From contig NC_092339.1 of NCBI RefSeq assembly GCF_046630445.1, forward strand, positions 58,000,001-58,064,000: a stretch of 64,000 bases of DNA, read 5' to 3'. Each line of letters begins with the position of its first letter. The stretch's first letter is position 1. The position numbers and the translations under genes are program-made. Source of the stretch: Rutidosis leptorrhynchoides. Its lineage: Eukaryota; Streptophyta; Magnoliopsida; Asterales; Asteraceae. The notes under the pieces were generated by a model that was given only the letters and a program-made list of their open reading frames with translations, searched no databases and was not told where the DNA came from. This document shows, piece after piece, positions 9,701 to 22,715 of this stretch.

Positions 9701-11564
9701 TGATGATGTAGCGTGAGGGTACGAAATAGTATTATTTTTAATACAAAATACTACAAAATATGACACAAGTTTTATTAATTTACGGATGGGATATACCTAA
9801 ACCTTGCTACAACACTATAGGCAGTGTACCTAATCGTAGAGTAGTGTAGTTTTTAGTAAGTCCGGTTCGTTCCACAGGGAGCTGGTGAAGTTAACGCTAT
9901 ATTATTAAGTTTATTTGTAAAAATATATATATAAATAAGTAGTAGTATTATTATAAAATGGGGGTTTTACCGTTTAATGACCGGTTTGTCGATTTTAAGC
10001 GTAAAAATAAATGACAAAAATTAAAGTGCGTAAAATAAATTGCGATAAATAAAATGACAGAAAATAAAATTGCGAGTAATAAAATGACAGTAAATAAAGA
10101 TACGATGAGAAATATAATAAAAGAATTATGCTTATTTAAACTTCCGTAATCATGATGTTTGACGTGTTGATTTTAATTTATTACCATGGGTTAATTGTCC
10201 TTTGTCCTGGTTTATTTGATACGTCTATCTGGTTTTTGTCCATAATAGTCCATCGGTCATAAATATAAAGTGCGAGTATCCTCGTCAAATTACCCTTATA
10301 CCCGAAGTCAAATATTCCAACTGATTAAGGATTTAAACTGTGACGCAGTTATCACTTCTGTCAACAATTACATCAGTTATCACTGTATGTAATCCACCCC
10401 TGTTTTAATTAGTTTATGAATATTAATTCATCCACTTGATCAGAATGAATAATCAATTACCCAACCCAATTGATTAATTAAATGATTATAACAGATTCCA
10501 TATGAACATCACTAAATAGGACAACCATAATCATTATTAATTATTAGGTTAATTAATTTGAAGATAGGTTCGACAGACTCCAATGAGTTGTCACTCAATT
10601 AGACAATACCCCCCATCTATTAATAGCCCATAGTTCAATTTCCACAAGTGTCGTTCTTTTGTTCAAACCCCAATTATGGTACAAAGCCCAATTACCCAAT
10701 TTTAGTAATTAGCCCAACATCATGATTACTTCATTTTAAATAAGCATAATAACGACTTAGCTACGAGACATTAATGTAAAAAGGTTGAACATAACTTACA
10801 ATGATTAAAAATAGCGTAGCGTTACACGGACAGAATTTCAACTTACACACTCAAACGATCTCTATCATAAATCTTATTATTATCATAATTTAAAATTAAA
10901 ATTAAGATTATTGTTATATCTGATTACATTAACATTATGATAGAGAATTATAAATATAGATATTGATATTTGATATAGAAAAATAAGAAAAAAAGATAGA
11001 AAGAAAAAAGAATCGAAAAAATATCTTTCCCTTCAATTCATCGTAAATCATCGTTTTATAGCGAATTTAGAATTTGAAATTTTCATTTACGACCCCTGAA
11101 CTATGCTCAATTAACAACTTTTTATTATTTAATATTATTCTTATTATGATTTATTTAAATATTATATTTTATTCTTGTGCATAGTTGACTCGTAATTTTT
11201 ACACCGTTGCGTCGAGCGTTGAGAGTTGGTTCATGTCCCAGTTCCGGATTTTCGAACGTCCTTGCGTACGCTGAGATATTTTGTACTTTGCGTTTCGTAA
11301 CTTGTACTCTTGTCATTTTTAGACGTTCCTTATCAATAAATTGAACCTTTTTAATTGTATCTTGTACTTTTGAGCTTTTTGGATGTTTTGGTCTTTCAAA
11401 TCTTCGTTTTTGTCTTTAAATCTTCATTTTCGAGCGATTTGCGTCTTTCGTCTTCGCACTTATTTATTTAACTATTACAACTAAAAATAAGGAAATTACA
11501 TTTAAAAACTTTACATATTGGAACGATATTGCTACTAAATATATGTTCATTTGGAGCACTATCA
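9701..11564 (-). repeat. LTR of remnant element AthG-2
   Basis: Plus-strand limits are TGATGATGTAGCGTG and ...GAGCACTATCA. It is followed by a polypurine tract (11565-11579) and hairpin (11585-11602), so in the minus-strand sense it is the 3' LTR of the remnant. It has a weaker TATA-like word (minus strand) near 11054-11060. Confidence 0.85.
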
Positions 11565-13598
11565 AATATCCCCACACTTGAGCGTTGCTTGTCCTCAAGC
11601 AATACAGAACTTGAAATAAAAACATACATGAATCACTTTTTTATTCATCACATTTTGTACATCAGTGATTTTGATATAGCGGTATAAACAATGACAGTAA
11701 TGATGGTTAAATGTGGGTGTGTCATCCACAGTTGCCTCGGGTTTAGGTCAACGACACTTGCAATCAAATAGCCGATTTACTTTCGGTTTCCAAAGCAAAG
11801 TGCACATTTGAAAGGCGGTTTACAGTCCCACATGACTATAAAAATTTAGATCCTTTAAGGAAATTGGATCTTTATGAAAACATTTAATCTTTTGAAAATT
11901 CAAGCTAGATTTTACCCTAGATAAGTTTTCTGATTTGATCCACCATTGGTGTTGCAAAATATATTTGTGGATCAATATTTTGGCTAAAAACATTTAGGTT
12001 CGTGTAATCCACTGCTATCCCGGTATCGGAAAGCACACATCCAGTTTACTTGTTCCGTATATTACCTTTCGGCAAACTACCGTCCGGTTGTAAAGGAAAG
12101 CGATGAACAAGAAACTGTTAAGGCAATGTCCCGTGACATGCAGATGATTATGGTCTTTTAACGTGTCGGATGCTAGAACTATCCTTGGTAGGAGCGATAG
12201 TAAAGATCATCCTATGATTTTTCGGTCTGGCACAAGGTCCTGTCTCCGACCATGCTATGCAACCACCGTTCTTACGGTTGACACCCGATTTAGTTCAGGT
12301 GACCTAATGAATTCCAGGTGAATTCCTAGGATTTTACGTTCAATTGTAATGAACGCATTGAAAATGGATTTTCAGAAAACAAATCGGTTTGCATTTTTGA
12401 TCAAAATATTTTCTCGTTCAAGCTCGAGTTTAGATATCATTGAATTCCATGAGTTTGTAATTCTCAATCTTTAAAGTCAATCTCAAGGATTGAGTAATAT
12501 CAGGCTTAAAAGCTGATTTTTGATCTTTTAAGGAGATTATCCTTTCTGGGGATCTGATTCATTAGTCTTATCCAGCTAATTTGCACGGTGCCTCCCCATT
12601 GTACGAGATAAATCCTTCTCATGGTTAGGATAAATCTGACCACTTGGCGACCCTGTTTGATGCTGAGGTCCGTGGATTTCCTGCTGATTTTAGAGATGAC
12701 TTTTCTAGATTTTTCGTCAACCTACAGCTGGTCTGGACGACAACTTCATGACCTAAATCAAGAAGCGCGTGTCTTTTTCGGAAGACTTTACTTCCTTTTA
12801 ATGATGGAATTGATTCATCGTGTAGATCCATCTTTCTTTCAAATGTATTACAGTAAACCGGGTAAAACTGATTAGTATCGTCCAAAGCAAAAGTACCTGC
12901 AATAATCTTGTACAAAAATATGTGATATATGTTTTAAATTGAATAACTTGGTACATTCTTCCCACACTTAGTTTCTTTCTTTGCCTTTTTATTTTCTTTT
13001 ATTTCATTTTAAATGAATTCAAGCGTTTTAGGGTGTTTCTCAATTTATGTCTTTTTCGAGGTAACGATAATTTCGGTATTATCACCTAGTTTTCACCGTT
13101 CATAAATATGTATAAACATGATTTTAAATTCATTTAGTTGAAAATTTTTCAAATTTTCACAAAATTTGGCAAATAAACTAAGTGCAAACCCGAGGGAATT
13201 TATAACCCTTCCCCACACTTAAGATCATGCAATGCCCTCATTTGCATGAAATCAGAATATAATTATAAATTCATGAGGGTGATTAGTGTAGAAAAGTGAT
13301 TAAAAATACCCAGTTTGTAAGCATATTATTTTACATCACATTTGATATTTTGCGCCTTGTCATCAAAATTAGTAGCTTTTTGTTGAACTTAATGACAGTC
13401 TTTGAAAATGCGCTGTTTTACCCTGTTGTGTACATAACATAAAATACAAACATATATACATATTTTTAAAGTTGGGTTTATTACCCCACGTTCAAAAATT
13501 TATAAAATCAAATATATATATATATATTTTTTTTTTGCATACTTTAAATCAATAAAATTAAAAATAATGATGACAAAATTTTTCGCCCCGCCCTTGGG
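11565..13598 (-). other. 3' region of AthG-2 (gag lost)
   Basis: It is collinear with 1418-3500 of AthG-1, including hairpin, polypurine tract and the small reading frame at 12625. The gag ORF and everything upstream are missing. The copy ends in the foldback at 13599-13792. Confidence 0.75.
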
Positions 13599-13700
13599 TA
13601 AAGTAATTTCGGCTCAACGACCTAGTCTTCAACTCACGACGAATTTTAGAAATCATTTTTTTTTTTTTTTTTTTTTCAACTTAATGAAATAAAGTAAATT

Positions 13701-13743
<43 letters not shown>

Positions 13744-13792
13744 AAAATTCGTCGTGAGTTGAAGACTAGGTCGTTGAGCCGAAATTACTTTA
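13599..13792. repeat. foldback: inverted duplication of AthG 3' sequence
   Basis: The segment 13599 to about 13676 reappears inverted at about 13711-13792. The shared sequence starts at TAAAGTAATTTCGGCTCAAC and runs past the word CTTCAACTCACGACG. The two arms are joined by T-run and A-run sequence. The arms look identical over at least 65 bases, so the event is young or an assembly artefact. Confidence 0.8.
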
Positions 13793-15718
13793 TATTTATC
13801 GTGAGGGTACGCAGAAAATACTATTAAATACGATATAATTTGGAACACTGATTAGTATCATCCAAAACAAAAGTACCTGCAATTTTAATAGTATTATTTT
13901 TAATAGGAAATACTACAAAATATGACACAAGTTTTATTAATTTACGGATGGGATATACCTAAACCTTGCTACAACACTATAGGCAGTGTACCTAATCGTA
14001 GAGTAGTGTAGTTTTTAGTAAGTCCGGTTCGTTCCACAGGGAGCTGGTGAAGTTAACGCTATATTATTAAGTTTATTTGTAAAAATATATATATAAATAA
14101 GTAGTAGTATTATTATAAAATGGGGGTTTTACCGTTTAATGACCGGTTTGTCGATTTTAAGCGTAAAAATAAATGACAAAAATTAAAGTGCGTAAAATAA
14201 ATTGCGATAAATAAAATGACAGAAAATAAAATTGCGAGTAATAAAATGACAGTAAATAAAGATACGATGAGAAATATAATAAAAGAATTATGCTTATTTA
14301 AACTTCCGTAATCATGATGTTTGACGTGTTGATTTTAATTTATTACCATGGGTTAATTGTCCTTTGTCCTGGTTTATTTGATACGTCTATCTGGTTTTTG
14401 TCCATAATAGTTCATCGGTCATAAATATAAAGTGCGAGTATCCTCGTCAAATTACCCTTATACCCGAAGTCAAATATTCCAACTGATTAAGGATTTAAAC
14501 TGTGACGCAGTTATCACTTCTGTCAACAATTACATCAGTTATCACTGTATGTAATCCACCCCTGTTTTAATTAGTTTATGAATATTAATTCATCCACTTG
14601 ATCAGAATGAATAATCAATTACCCAACCCAATTGATTAATTAAATGATTATAACAGATTCCATATGAACATCACTAAATAGGACAACCATAATCATTATT
14701 AATTATTAGGTTAATTAATTTGAAGATAGGTTCGACAGACTCCAATGAGTTGTCACTCAATTAGACAATACCCCCCATCTATTAATAGCCCATAGTTCAA
14801 TTTCCACAAGTGTCGTTCTTTTGTTCAAACCCCAATTATGGTACAAAGCCCAATTACCCAATTTTAGTAATTAGCCCAACATCATGATTACTTCATTTTA
14901 AATAAGCATAATAACGACTTAGCTACGAGACATTAATGTAAAAAGGTTGAACATAACTTACAATGATTAAAAATAGCGTAGCGTTACACGGACAGAATTT
15001 CGACTTACATACTCAAATGATCTCTATCATAAATCTTATTATTATCATAATTTAAACTTAAAATTAAGATTATTGTTATATCTTATTACATTAACATTAT
15101 GATAGAGATATAGAATATAGATATTGATAATTGATATTGATAATTGATCGAAGAAAAAAAAGGATCGAACAAAAAATTCCTCTCCTCTTCATCGTTACAT
15201 ATCGTTTGTTTTATAGGCAAATTAGAATTCAATTTTTCATTTACGACCCCTGAACTATGCTCAATTAACAACTTTTTATTATTTAATATTATTCTTATTA
15301 TGAATTATTTAAATATTATATTTTATTCTTGTGCATAGTTGACTTGTAATTTTTACACCGTTGCGTCGAGCGTTGAGAGTTGGTTCATGTCCTGGTTTCG
15401 GATTTTCGAACGTCCTTTCGTACAATTTTATATCTTGTACTTTGCGTTTTGTAACTTGTACTCTTGTCATTTTTAGACGTTCTTCATCAATAAATTGAAC
15501 CTTTTGAATTGTATCTTGTACATTTGAGCTTTTTGGACGTTTTGGTCTTTCAAATCTTCGTTTTTGTCTTTAAATCTTCATTTTCGAGCGATTTGCGTCT
15601 TTCGTCTTCGCACTTATTTATTTAACTATTACAACTAAAAATAAGGAAATTACATTTAAAAACTTTACATATTGGAACGATATTGCTACTAAATATATGT
15701 TCATTTGGAACACTATCA
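13793..15718 (-). repeat. 3' LTR of AthG-3 with scrambled outer end
   Basis: The minus-strand start at 15718 is intact (TGATAGTG after the polypurine tract at 15719-15733). The far end (13793-13900) is a mosaic. It has CGTGAGGGTACG from one LTR type, then a 30-base word shared with 20764, then about 40 bases matching 12866-12905 in the 3' region, then normal LTR again. A TATA-like word lies near 15209-15215 (minus). Confidence 0.8.
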
Positions 15719-18022
15719 AATATCCCCACACTTGAGCGTTGCTTGTCCTCAAGCAATACAGAACTTGAAATAAAAACATACATGAATCACTTTTTTATTC
15801 ATCACATTTTGTACATCAGTGATTTTGATATAGCGGTATAAACAATGACAGTAATGATGGTTAAAGGTGGGTGTGTCATCCACAGTTGCCTTGGGTTTAG
15901 GTCAACGACACTTGCAATCAAATAGCCGATTTACTTTCGGTTTCCAAAGTAAAGTGCACATTTGAAAGGCGGTTTACAGTCCCACATGACTATAAAAATT
16001 TAGATCCTTTAGGAAATAGGATCTTTATGAAAACATTTGATCTTTTGAAAATTCAATCTAGCTTTTACCCTAGATAAGTTTTCTGATTTGATCCACCATT
16101 GGTGTTGCAAAATATATTTGTGGATCAATATTTTGGCTAAAAACATTTAGGTTCGTGTAATCCACTGCTATCCCGGTATCGGAAAGCACACATCCAGTTT
16201 ACTTGTTCCGTATATTACCTTTCGGCAAACTACCGTCCGGTTGTAAAGGAAAGCGATGAACAAGAAACTGTTAAGGCAATGTCCCGTGACATGCAGATGA
16301 TTATGGTCTTATTAACGTGTCGGATGCTAGAACTATCCTTGGTAGGAGCGATAGTAAAGATCATCCTATAATTTTTTGGTCTGGCACAAGGTCCTGTCTC
16401 CGACCATGCTATGCAACCACCGTTCTTACGGTTGACACCCGATTTGGTTCAGGTGACCTAATGAATTCCAGGTGAATTCCTAGGATTTTACGTTCAATGG
16501 TAATGAACGCATTGAAAATGGATTTTCAGAAAACAAATCGGTTTGTATTTTTGATCAAAATATTTTCTCGTTCAAGCTCGAGTTTAGATATCATTGAATT
16601 CCATGAGTTTGAATTCTCAATCTTTAAGTTCAATCTCAAGGATTGAGTAATATCAGTCTTAAAAGCTGATTTTTAATCTTTAAGGAGATTATCCTTTCTG
16701 GGGATCTGATTCATTAGTCTTATCAAGCTAATTTGCACGGTGCCTCCCCATTGTACAAGATAAATCCTTCTCATGGTTAGGATAAATCTGACCACTTGGC
16801 GACCCTGTTTGATGCTGAGGTCCGTGGATTTCCTGCTGATTTTAGTGATGACTTTTCTAGATTTTTCGTCAACCTACAGCTGGTCTGGACGACAACTTCA
16901 TGACCTAAATCAAGAAGCGCGTGTCTTTTTCGGAAGACTTTACTTCCTTCAAATGATGGAATTGATTCATCGTGTAGATCCATCTCTTCTTTTCTTTCAT
17001 CGGGTAAAACAGTTGATTATCGTTCAAAACAAAAGTATTTTCAATTGTTTGTACAAAAATATGTGATATATGTTTTTAATTGAATAACTTGGTACATTCT
17101 TCCCACACTTAGTTTCTTTCTTTGCCTTTTTATTTTCTTTTATTTCATTTTAAATGAATTCAAGCGTTTTAGGGTGTTTCTCAATTTATGTCCTTTTCGA
17201 GGTGACGATAATTTCGGTATTATCACCTAGTTTTCACTGTTCATAAATATGTATAAACATGATTTTAAATTCATTTAGTTGAAAATTTTTCAAATTTTCA
17301 CAAAATTTGGCAAATAAACTAAGTGCAAACCCGAGAGAATTTATAACCCTTCCCCACACTTGAGATCATACAATGCCCTCATTTGCATGAAATCAGACTA
17401 TAATTATAAATTCATGAGGGTGATTAGTGTAGAAAAGTGATTAAAAATACCCAGTTTGTAAGCATATTATTTTACATCACATTTGATATTTTGCTTCTTG
17501 TCGTCAAAATCAGTAGCTATTGCTGAACTTAATGTTAGTCTTTGAAAGTGCGTTGTTCTACCCTATTTTGTACATAATATAAAATACAAACATATATATA
17601 CATATTTTTGAAGTTGAGTATATTACCCTACGTTCAAAAATTTATAAAGTCTAATATCTTTTTGGCATACTTTAGATCAATAAAATTAAAAATAATGATA
17701 ACAAAATTTGCCGTCCCACCCTCGGGTAAAGCAATTTCGGCTTAATGACCTAGTCTTCAACTCACGACGAATTCTAGAAATCATTTTTTCAACTTAATGA
17801 ATTAAAGTAAATTTTGTTTTTAAATATCACACAAAACTTAAAAGCATATTAATTTCATATAAAACCTAAAAAAACAAAAATTCAGAATGGGGGGAGAAAA
17901 CTAGTTCTTTAGTGTCTGCTAGTGGAAAAGACCACTCGGATTCCATTCTCAGAACTACATGAGAACAGAACAACTAACTCTTGATAGCATTTTCTTTTTA
18001 GAACACTTGAATCTCCCCACAC
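15719..18022 (-). other. 3' untranslated region of AthG-3
   Basis: It is collinear with 1418-3712 and contains the polypurine tract, hairpin 15739-15756 and small frame 16777-16983. No further coding was seen. Confidence 0.7.
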
Positions 18023-20704
18023 TTAGGTAGCTGTGGTGTCAAAATTGTGATTAACTTCATCGTCAATTTCTCTTGGTCCATAATCAACTTGCATATCCGT
18101 GACTTTTTCTTTAAGCCATTGGTCGGATTCCTGTGTAATATCCACAATTTCAACTAGTTTCTCCTTTTCTTTAGGTGATAGATTGGATACTAACCGGTTA
18201 CATAACTTAAAGTTCCCCTTGGTTTTAGCATCGCGAATCCGTTTAATAAGTTTCTTCATTGAACTATTAATAACGGGATCATTTAATTTCGTATCAACAA
18301 CGGGGTTCTTTGTTATCATGTCATCATTAGGTGTTACTTCATTTTCCCCACACTTAGGCGTTTCATTATTGCTAAGTATTACCGTTGGAGTTGGTAAAAC
18401 CACATGGTTCTTACCAATTGTTTTTACTGGTTCAACGGTTTTGGCTGGTGGAGATTTAGACTTTCGAATCATAAAGGTGATCGATTTGTCACCACTACTA
18501 AGTGTCATTCTTCCATTTCCTACATCAAATAACGCCCCGGTGGACGCTAAGAATGGTCGTCCTAAAATTAGAGGAATGTTTGAGTCCTCTTCTATGTCAA
18601 TGACAATGAATTCGACTAGAAAGGTTAAATTACCTACTTGAATGGGTAGGTTGTCAGCAATTCCAACTGGGTGCTTAATGGTTTGATCAAAGAGTCGAAC
18701 ACTCATATCCGTTGGACTTAACTTACCTACACCTAATCTTTTATATAATGAAAGAGGCATAACACTTACACTCGCACCTAAATCTGCTAGTGCATCATAC
18801 ATGACACAATCACTAAGTAGACAAGGAACAATAAATTCACCCGGATCACCTACCCTAGGTGGAGGTTTTGGTGGAACTGTCTTCACCGGGTTTATATTTA
18901 CGGCTTTTGTTTCTTGCACTTTCTTATTCTTTTTCTTCTTCTTCTTTCCAGAGGTATCACAATCTTTATTACCTATCACTTGCTCATACTCAACTCCTTT
19001 TCTTGGAAACGGGATGGGTGGTTTGTATGGTGCCACCACTGGCTTTACATACTCGGGTGGTGGTGGTGGTGTAACTTCTTCATTGTTACTCTCATCTAAA
19101 ACCTTCCCATCTTCTGATGCTGGTTTTTCAGAATTCGTTGACACCATATTAACATTCTCATTCCGAGGATTTACTTCAGTATTACTCGGTAGCTTTCCTT
19201 GTTCCCTCTCACTCATCATGCTAGCAAGAGTACCTACGTGTTTTTCTAGATTCAAAATGGAAGCTTGTTGAGTTCTTAATGACTGATTAAACCTCTCGTT
19301 CGTTTGGGTTTGAGATGTAATGAATTGTGTTTGAGATTCAATCAGCTTTGCCATCATTTCTTCTAGATTTGGCTTTTTCTCTTCGGGTTGTTGTGGTGGT
19401 TTATACAAGCTAGGTCTTTGTTGATTGAAAGTGTTGTTTTGAGTTGGTTGGTTATTCGGACCTTGTTGGTTGTACAAGTTATTTTCGGGTCCTTTTGGAT
19501 TGTAAAGAATGTATTGATTTCGATTGAAGTTCGGCCTTGGCGGTTGATAATTATTTTGATAATCATTTCCCGGCCTTTGGTTCATATAAGAAACATTCTC
19601 TCGTTGTTCCATCGTTGGTTCAATGTGACAATCTTTCAATAAGTGTGGTCCACCACATTGCTCACAACTGATTCGTATTGCGTGAATATCTTTATTCATC
19701 TTTTCCATTCGTCTTTCGAAAGCATCTATTTTTGCGGAAACGGAATCAAAGTCATGGCTAGAATCGGCTCTAGCCACTTTAGATGATCGAAAGATATCTT
19801 TTTCTTGATGCCACTCATGTGAGTGGGAGGCTGTGCTATCAATGATCTTGTAAGCTTCAGTTGCGGTTTTCTTCATAATGGATCCACCAGCGGTTATGTC
19901 GATGTCTTTTCGTGTGGCGATGTCTACGCCTTTATAGAAGATTTGTACTATTTGAAAAGTATCTAATCCGTGTTGAGGACATCCTCTCAACATCCTTCCG
20001 AATCTTGTCCACGCCTCATATAATGTTTCATTTGGATTTTGCGCGAACGTAACAATTTCTCCTTGAAGTCTCACGGCTTTGGATGCCGGAAAGAATCGTT
20101 TAAGAAATTTTTCAACTAAAACATCCCATGTATCAATCGCCCCTTCAGGTAACGATTCTAACCAATCTTTGGCTTCTCCCTTTAAAGTCCAGGGAAACAA
20201 CATGAGATAGATCTGCTCATCTTCCACTTCTCGGATTTTGAATAGTGTACAAATTCTTTTAAACGTACGAAGGTGTTCGTTAGGATCTTCATTCGGTGCA
20301 CCACTGAATTGGCATTGGTTAGTTACCATGTGTAGAATTTGTCCTTTGATTTCATAATCTGACGCATTAACTTCTGGCTTAATAATGGCGTGACCTTGGC
20401 CCGTGCGTGCGGCTCTCATTCGATCTTCCATACTTAGAGGTTCCGTTACTTCCATAATTGAATTTGTTGAATACGAATCACTAGAGGACTCTGATTTAAC
20501 GGTTTGTGGTTCAGGAGGAATAATTAGTGGTTCAGGATCTTGGAATTGTCCTTGAATATGCTCCGGGTTCTTAATTGTGAAGTCGGGTTCAAAAGATGGA
20601 TTATCGGAAATTTGAGTTGGTTGTCCCTGAATATTGGCTAGATGTCTTGATCGAGTTATAGGTGGTGAACGTATGAAAGGTGGTGAACGTTTTACTCGGT
20701 GCAT
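18023..20704 (-). CDS. Gag-protease polyprotein of gag-only element AthG-3
   Basis: This is an intact 893-codon frame and close relative of the AthG-1 ORF. The capsid region is nearly identical. The zinc-knuckle-like cluster starts at residue 347, and the protease ALADLGAS has its Asp at 641, followed by LILGRPF. It lacks RT and integrase and ends VNHNFDTTAT like AthG-1. Differences concentrate in the N-terminal acidic segment (about 24 residues shorter) and the C-terminal extension. Upstream, the leader and PBS are gone: 30 bases before the ATG the sequence enters an LTR of another subfamily. This copy therefore could not be primed for reverse transcription as it stands, although the protein could still be made. 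Confidence 0.85.
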   Translation of the reverse strand: MHRVKRSPPFIRSPPITRSRHLANIQGQPTQISDNPSFEPDFTIKNPEHIQGQFQDPEPLIIPPEPQTVKSESSSDSYSTNSIMEVTEPLSMEDRMRAARTGQGHAIIKPEVNASDYEIKGQILHMVTNQCQFSGAPNEDPNEHLRTFKRICTLFKIREVEDEQIYLMLFPWTLKGEAKDWLESLPEGAIDTWDVLVEKFLKRFFPASKAVRLQGEIVTFAQNPNETLYEAWTRFGRMLRGCPQHGLDTFQIVQIFYKGVDIATRKDIDITAGGSIMKKTATEAYKIIDSTASHSHEWHQEKDIFRSSKVARADSSHDFDSVSAKIDAFERRMEKMNKDIHAIRISCEQCGGPHLLKDCHIEPTMEQRENVSYMNQRPGNDYQNNYQPPRPNFNRNQYILYNPKGPENNLYNQQGPNNQPTQNNTFNQQRPSLYKPPQQPEEKKPNLEEMMAKLIESQTQFITSQTQTNERFNQSLRTQQASILNLEKHVGTLASMMSEREQGKLPSNTEVNPRNENVNMVSTNSEKPASEDGKVLDESNNEEVTPPPPPEYVKPVVAPYKPPIPFPRKGVEYEQVIGNKDCDTSGKKKKKKNKKVQETKAVNINPVKTVPPKPPPRVGDPGEFIVPCLLSDCVMYDALADLGASVSVMPLSLYKRLGVGKLSPTDMSVRLFDQTIKHPVGIADNLPIQVGNLTFLVEFIVIDIEEDSNIPLILGRPFLASTGALFDVGNGRMTLSSGDKSITFMIRKSKSPPAKTVEPVKTIGKNHVVLPTPTVILSNNETPKCGENEVTPNDDMITKNPVVDTKLNDPVINSSMKKLIKRIRDAKTKGNFKLCNRLVSNLSPKEKEKLVEIVDITQESDQWLKEKVTDMQVDYGPREIDDEVNHNFDTTAT

Positions 20705-20734
20705 TCACTGAATATCCTATTACTGAATATCGAA

Positions 20735-22715
20735 CGAGGTGTATATAAAATAGCTTATATTTTACGCAGAAAATACTATTAAATACGATATAATTTTACA
20801 CAAGATATTTATTTATTTATAGAATGGATATACTTAAACCTTGCTACAACACTTATAGGCAGTGTACCTAATCGTACAGTAGTGTAGTTTTTAGTAAGTC
20901 CGGTTCGTTCCACAGGGAAATCTTTAAACAAAGCTCAACGCTATATTAGTTTACTTTTATAAAAATACAAATATATATATAGGTAATATTATTATTATAA
21001 AGGGGGGTTTTTACCGTTTAATGACCGGTTTGTCGATTTTAAAACTTTAGTCGCAGTTAAAACCTAATGTAAAATATAAAATAAATACAAGACTTTAAAT
21101 TAAAGCGTAAAGTAAATAACGATAATGAAATTGCGAATAATAAAAATGCGATAAAATTAAATTGCGATAATTAAAAGTACGATAATTAAAAGTGCGATTA
21201 AATAAAATAACAATAAATAAAATGCGATAATTAGAAGTGCAATTAAATATAAAATAAAGGAAATTAAATATGATATAAAAGAATTATGCTTATTTAAACT
21301 TCCGTAATCATGATGTTTGACGTGTTGATTTTAGTTTTATGCCCATGGGTTAATTGTCCTTTGTCCTGGATTATTCAATATGTCCGTCTGGTTTTTGTCC
21401 ATAACAGTCCATCAGTCATAAATATAAATTGCAAGTGTCCTTGTCAAATTATTATTATACCCGAAGATAAATATTCCAACTAATTGGGGATTCGAATTGT
21501 AACAAGGTTTTAATACTTTGTTTAATGAATACACCAGGTTATCGACTGCGTGTAAACCAAGGTTTTACTACTTTGTTAACAATTACACCAATTACCCTTG
21601 AATGTAATTTCACCCCTGTTTTAATTATTCTAGTGGCTATTAATCCATTCCCGTGTCCGGTTAAATGAACGATTATTCGTACATATAAATACCCCGCCCA
21701 TCGTGTCCGATCGAGTGTATATGGTAATTTATAGGGACGCCCAATTGTAAATCTTTATATTAACATTAACAAACTTTCATTTAGTTAAACAAATATAAAG
21801 CCCATTAATAGCCCATAGCCTAGTTTCCACAAGTGTCGTTCTTTTGTCCAAACCCCAATTATGGTACAAAGCCCAATTACCCAATTTTAGTAATTAGCCC
21901 AACATCATGATTACTTCGTTTTAAACAAGCATAATAATAACTTAGCTACGAGACATTAATATAAAAAGGTTGAACATAACTTACAATGATTAAAAATAGC
22001 GTAGCGTTACACGGACAGAATTTCGACTTACACCCTTACAACATTCGCTAACATACCCTTATTATTAGAATTATAATTAAAATTAAAATATAAATTATAA
22101 ATATAAATATATTACTTCGTATGAAGAGAAGAAAAAATATGATGATATTTTGATCAGAATTCGGGTTGATTTATAGCCAGGAATGATTTTTGGGGCTCCG
22201 CGACTCGCGGCCAAATAGCCCTTCAAACTCCGCGAGTCGCGGAGAGGTATTTTCATTTCACACCCTTGGAGTTTCTGGCTGCCGACGGTTTTAATAATAT
22301 ATATATATAATATATATATAATTAATATAATTAATTATATATTATATTATATTTATATACATAGTTAACTTGTAATTTTTAGTCCGTTGCGTCGAGCGTT
22401 AAGAGTTGACTCTAGTCCCGGTTCCGGATTTTCGAACGTCCTCGCGTACAATTTAATATCTTGTACTTTGTGTTTTGAATCTTGTACTCTTTGTGATTTC
22501 GAGACGTTTCTTATCAATAATTGGAACCTTTTTGATTGTCTTTTGTACTTTTGAGCTTTTTGGTCGTTTGCGTCTTCAAATCGTCGAATCTGTCTTTTGT
22601 CTTCACCTTTTATTATTTAAACGAATATCACTTGTAAATAGAACAATTGCAACTAAAAGCTTGTCTTTCTTGAGGAATAATGCTATGAAATATATGTTCG
22701 TTTTTAGCATTATCA
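20735..22715 (-). repeat. Athila LTR of the Ath-A subfamily fused to AthG-3 gag
   Basis: The minus-strand start TGATAATGC is exact at 22715, directly abutting Tek-A coding sequence. The far end lacks about 12 bases compared with the LTR at 41723-43705 and runs into gag leader sequence. ACTGAATATC is repeated at the junction (about 20707 and 20722). It carries paired GC-rich palindromes (22196-22210 and 22228-22244) and a TATA-like word at 22169-22175 (minus). Confidence 0.8.
22196..22244. promoter_or_regulatory. paired GC-rich palindromes upstream of the TATA box
   Basis: The second unit is CTCCGCGAGTCGCGGAG, a perfect 8-bp palindrome around one base. The first unit, CTCCGCGACTCGCGG, lies about 33 nt away. 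They stand out in AT-rich LTR DNA and lie about 20-70 bases upstream of TATAAAT in element sense. The function is unknown. Confidence 0.55.
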
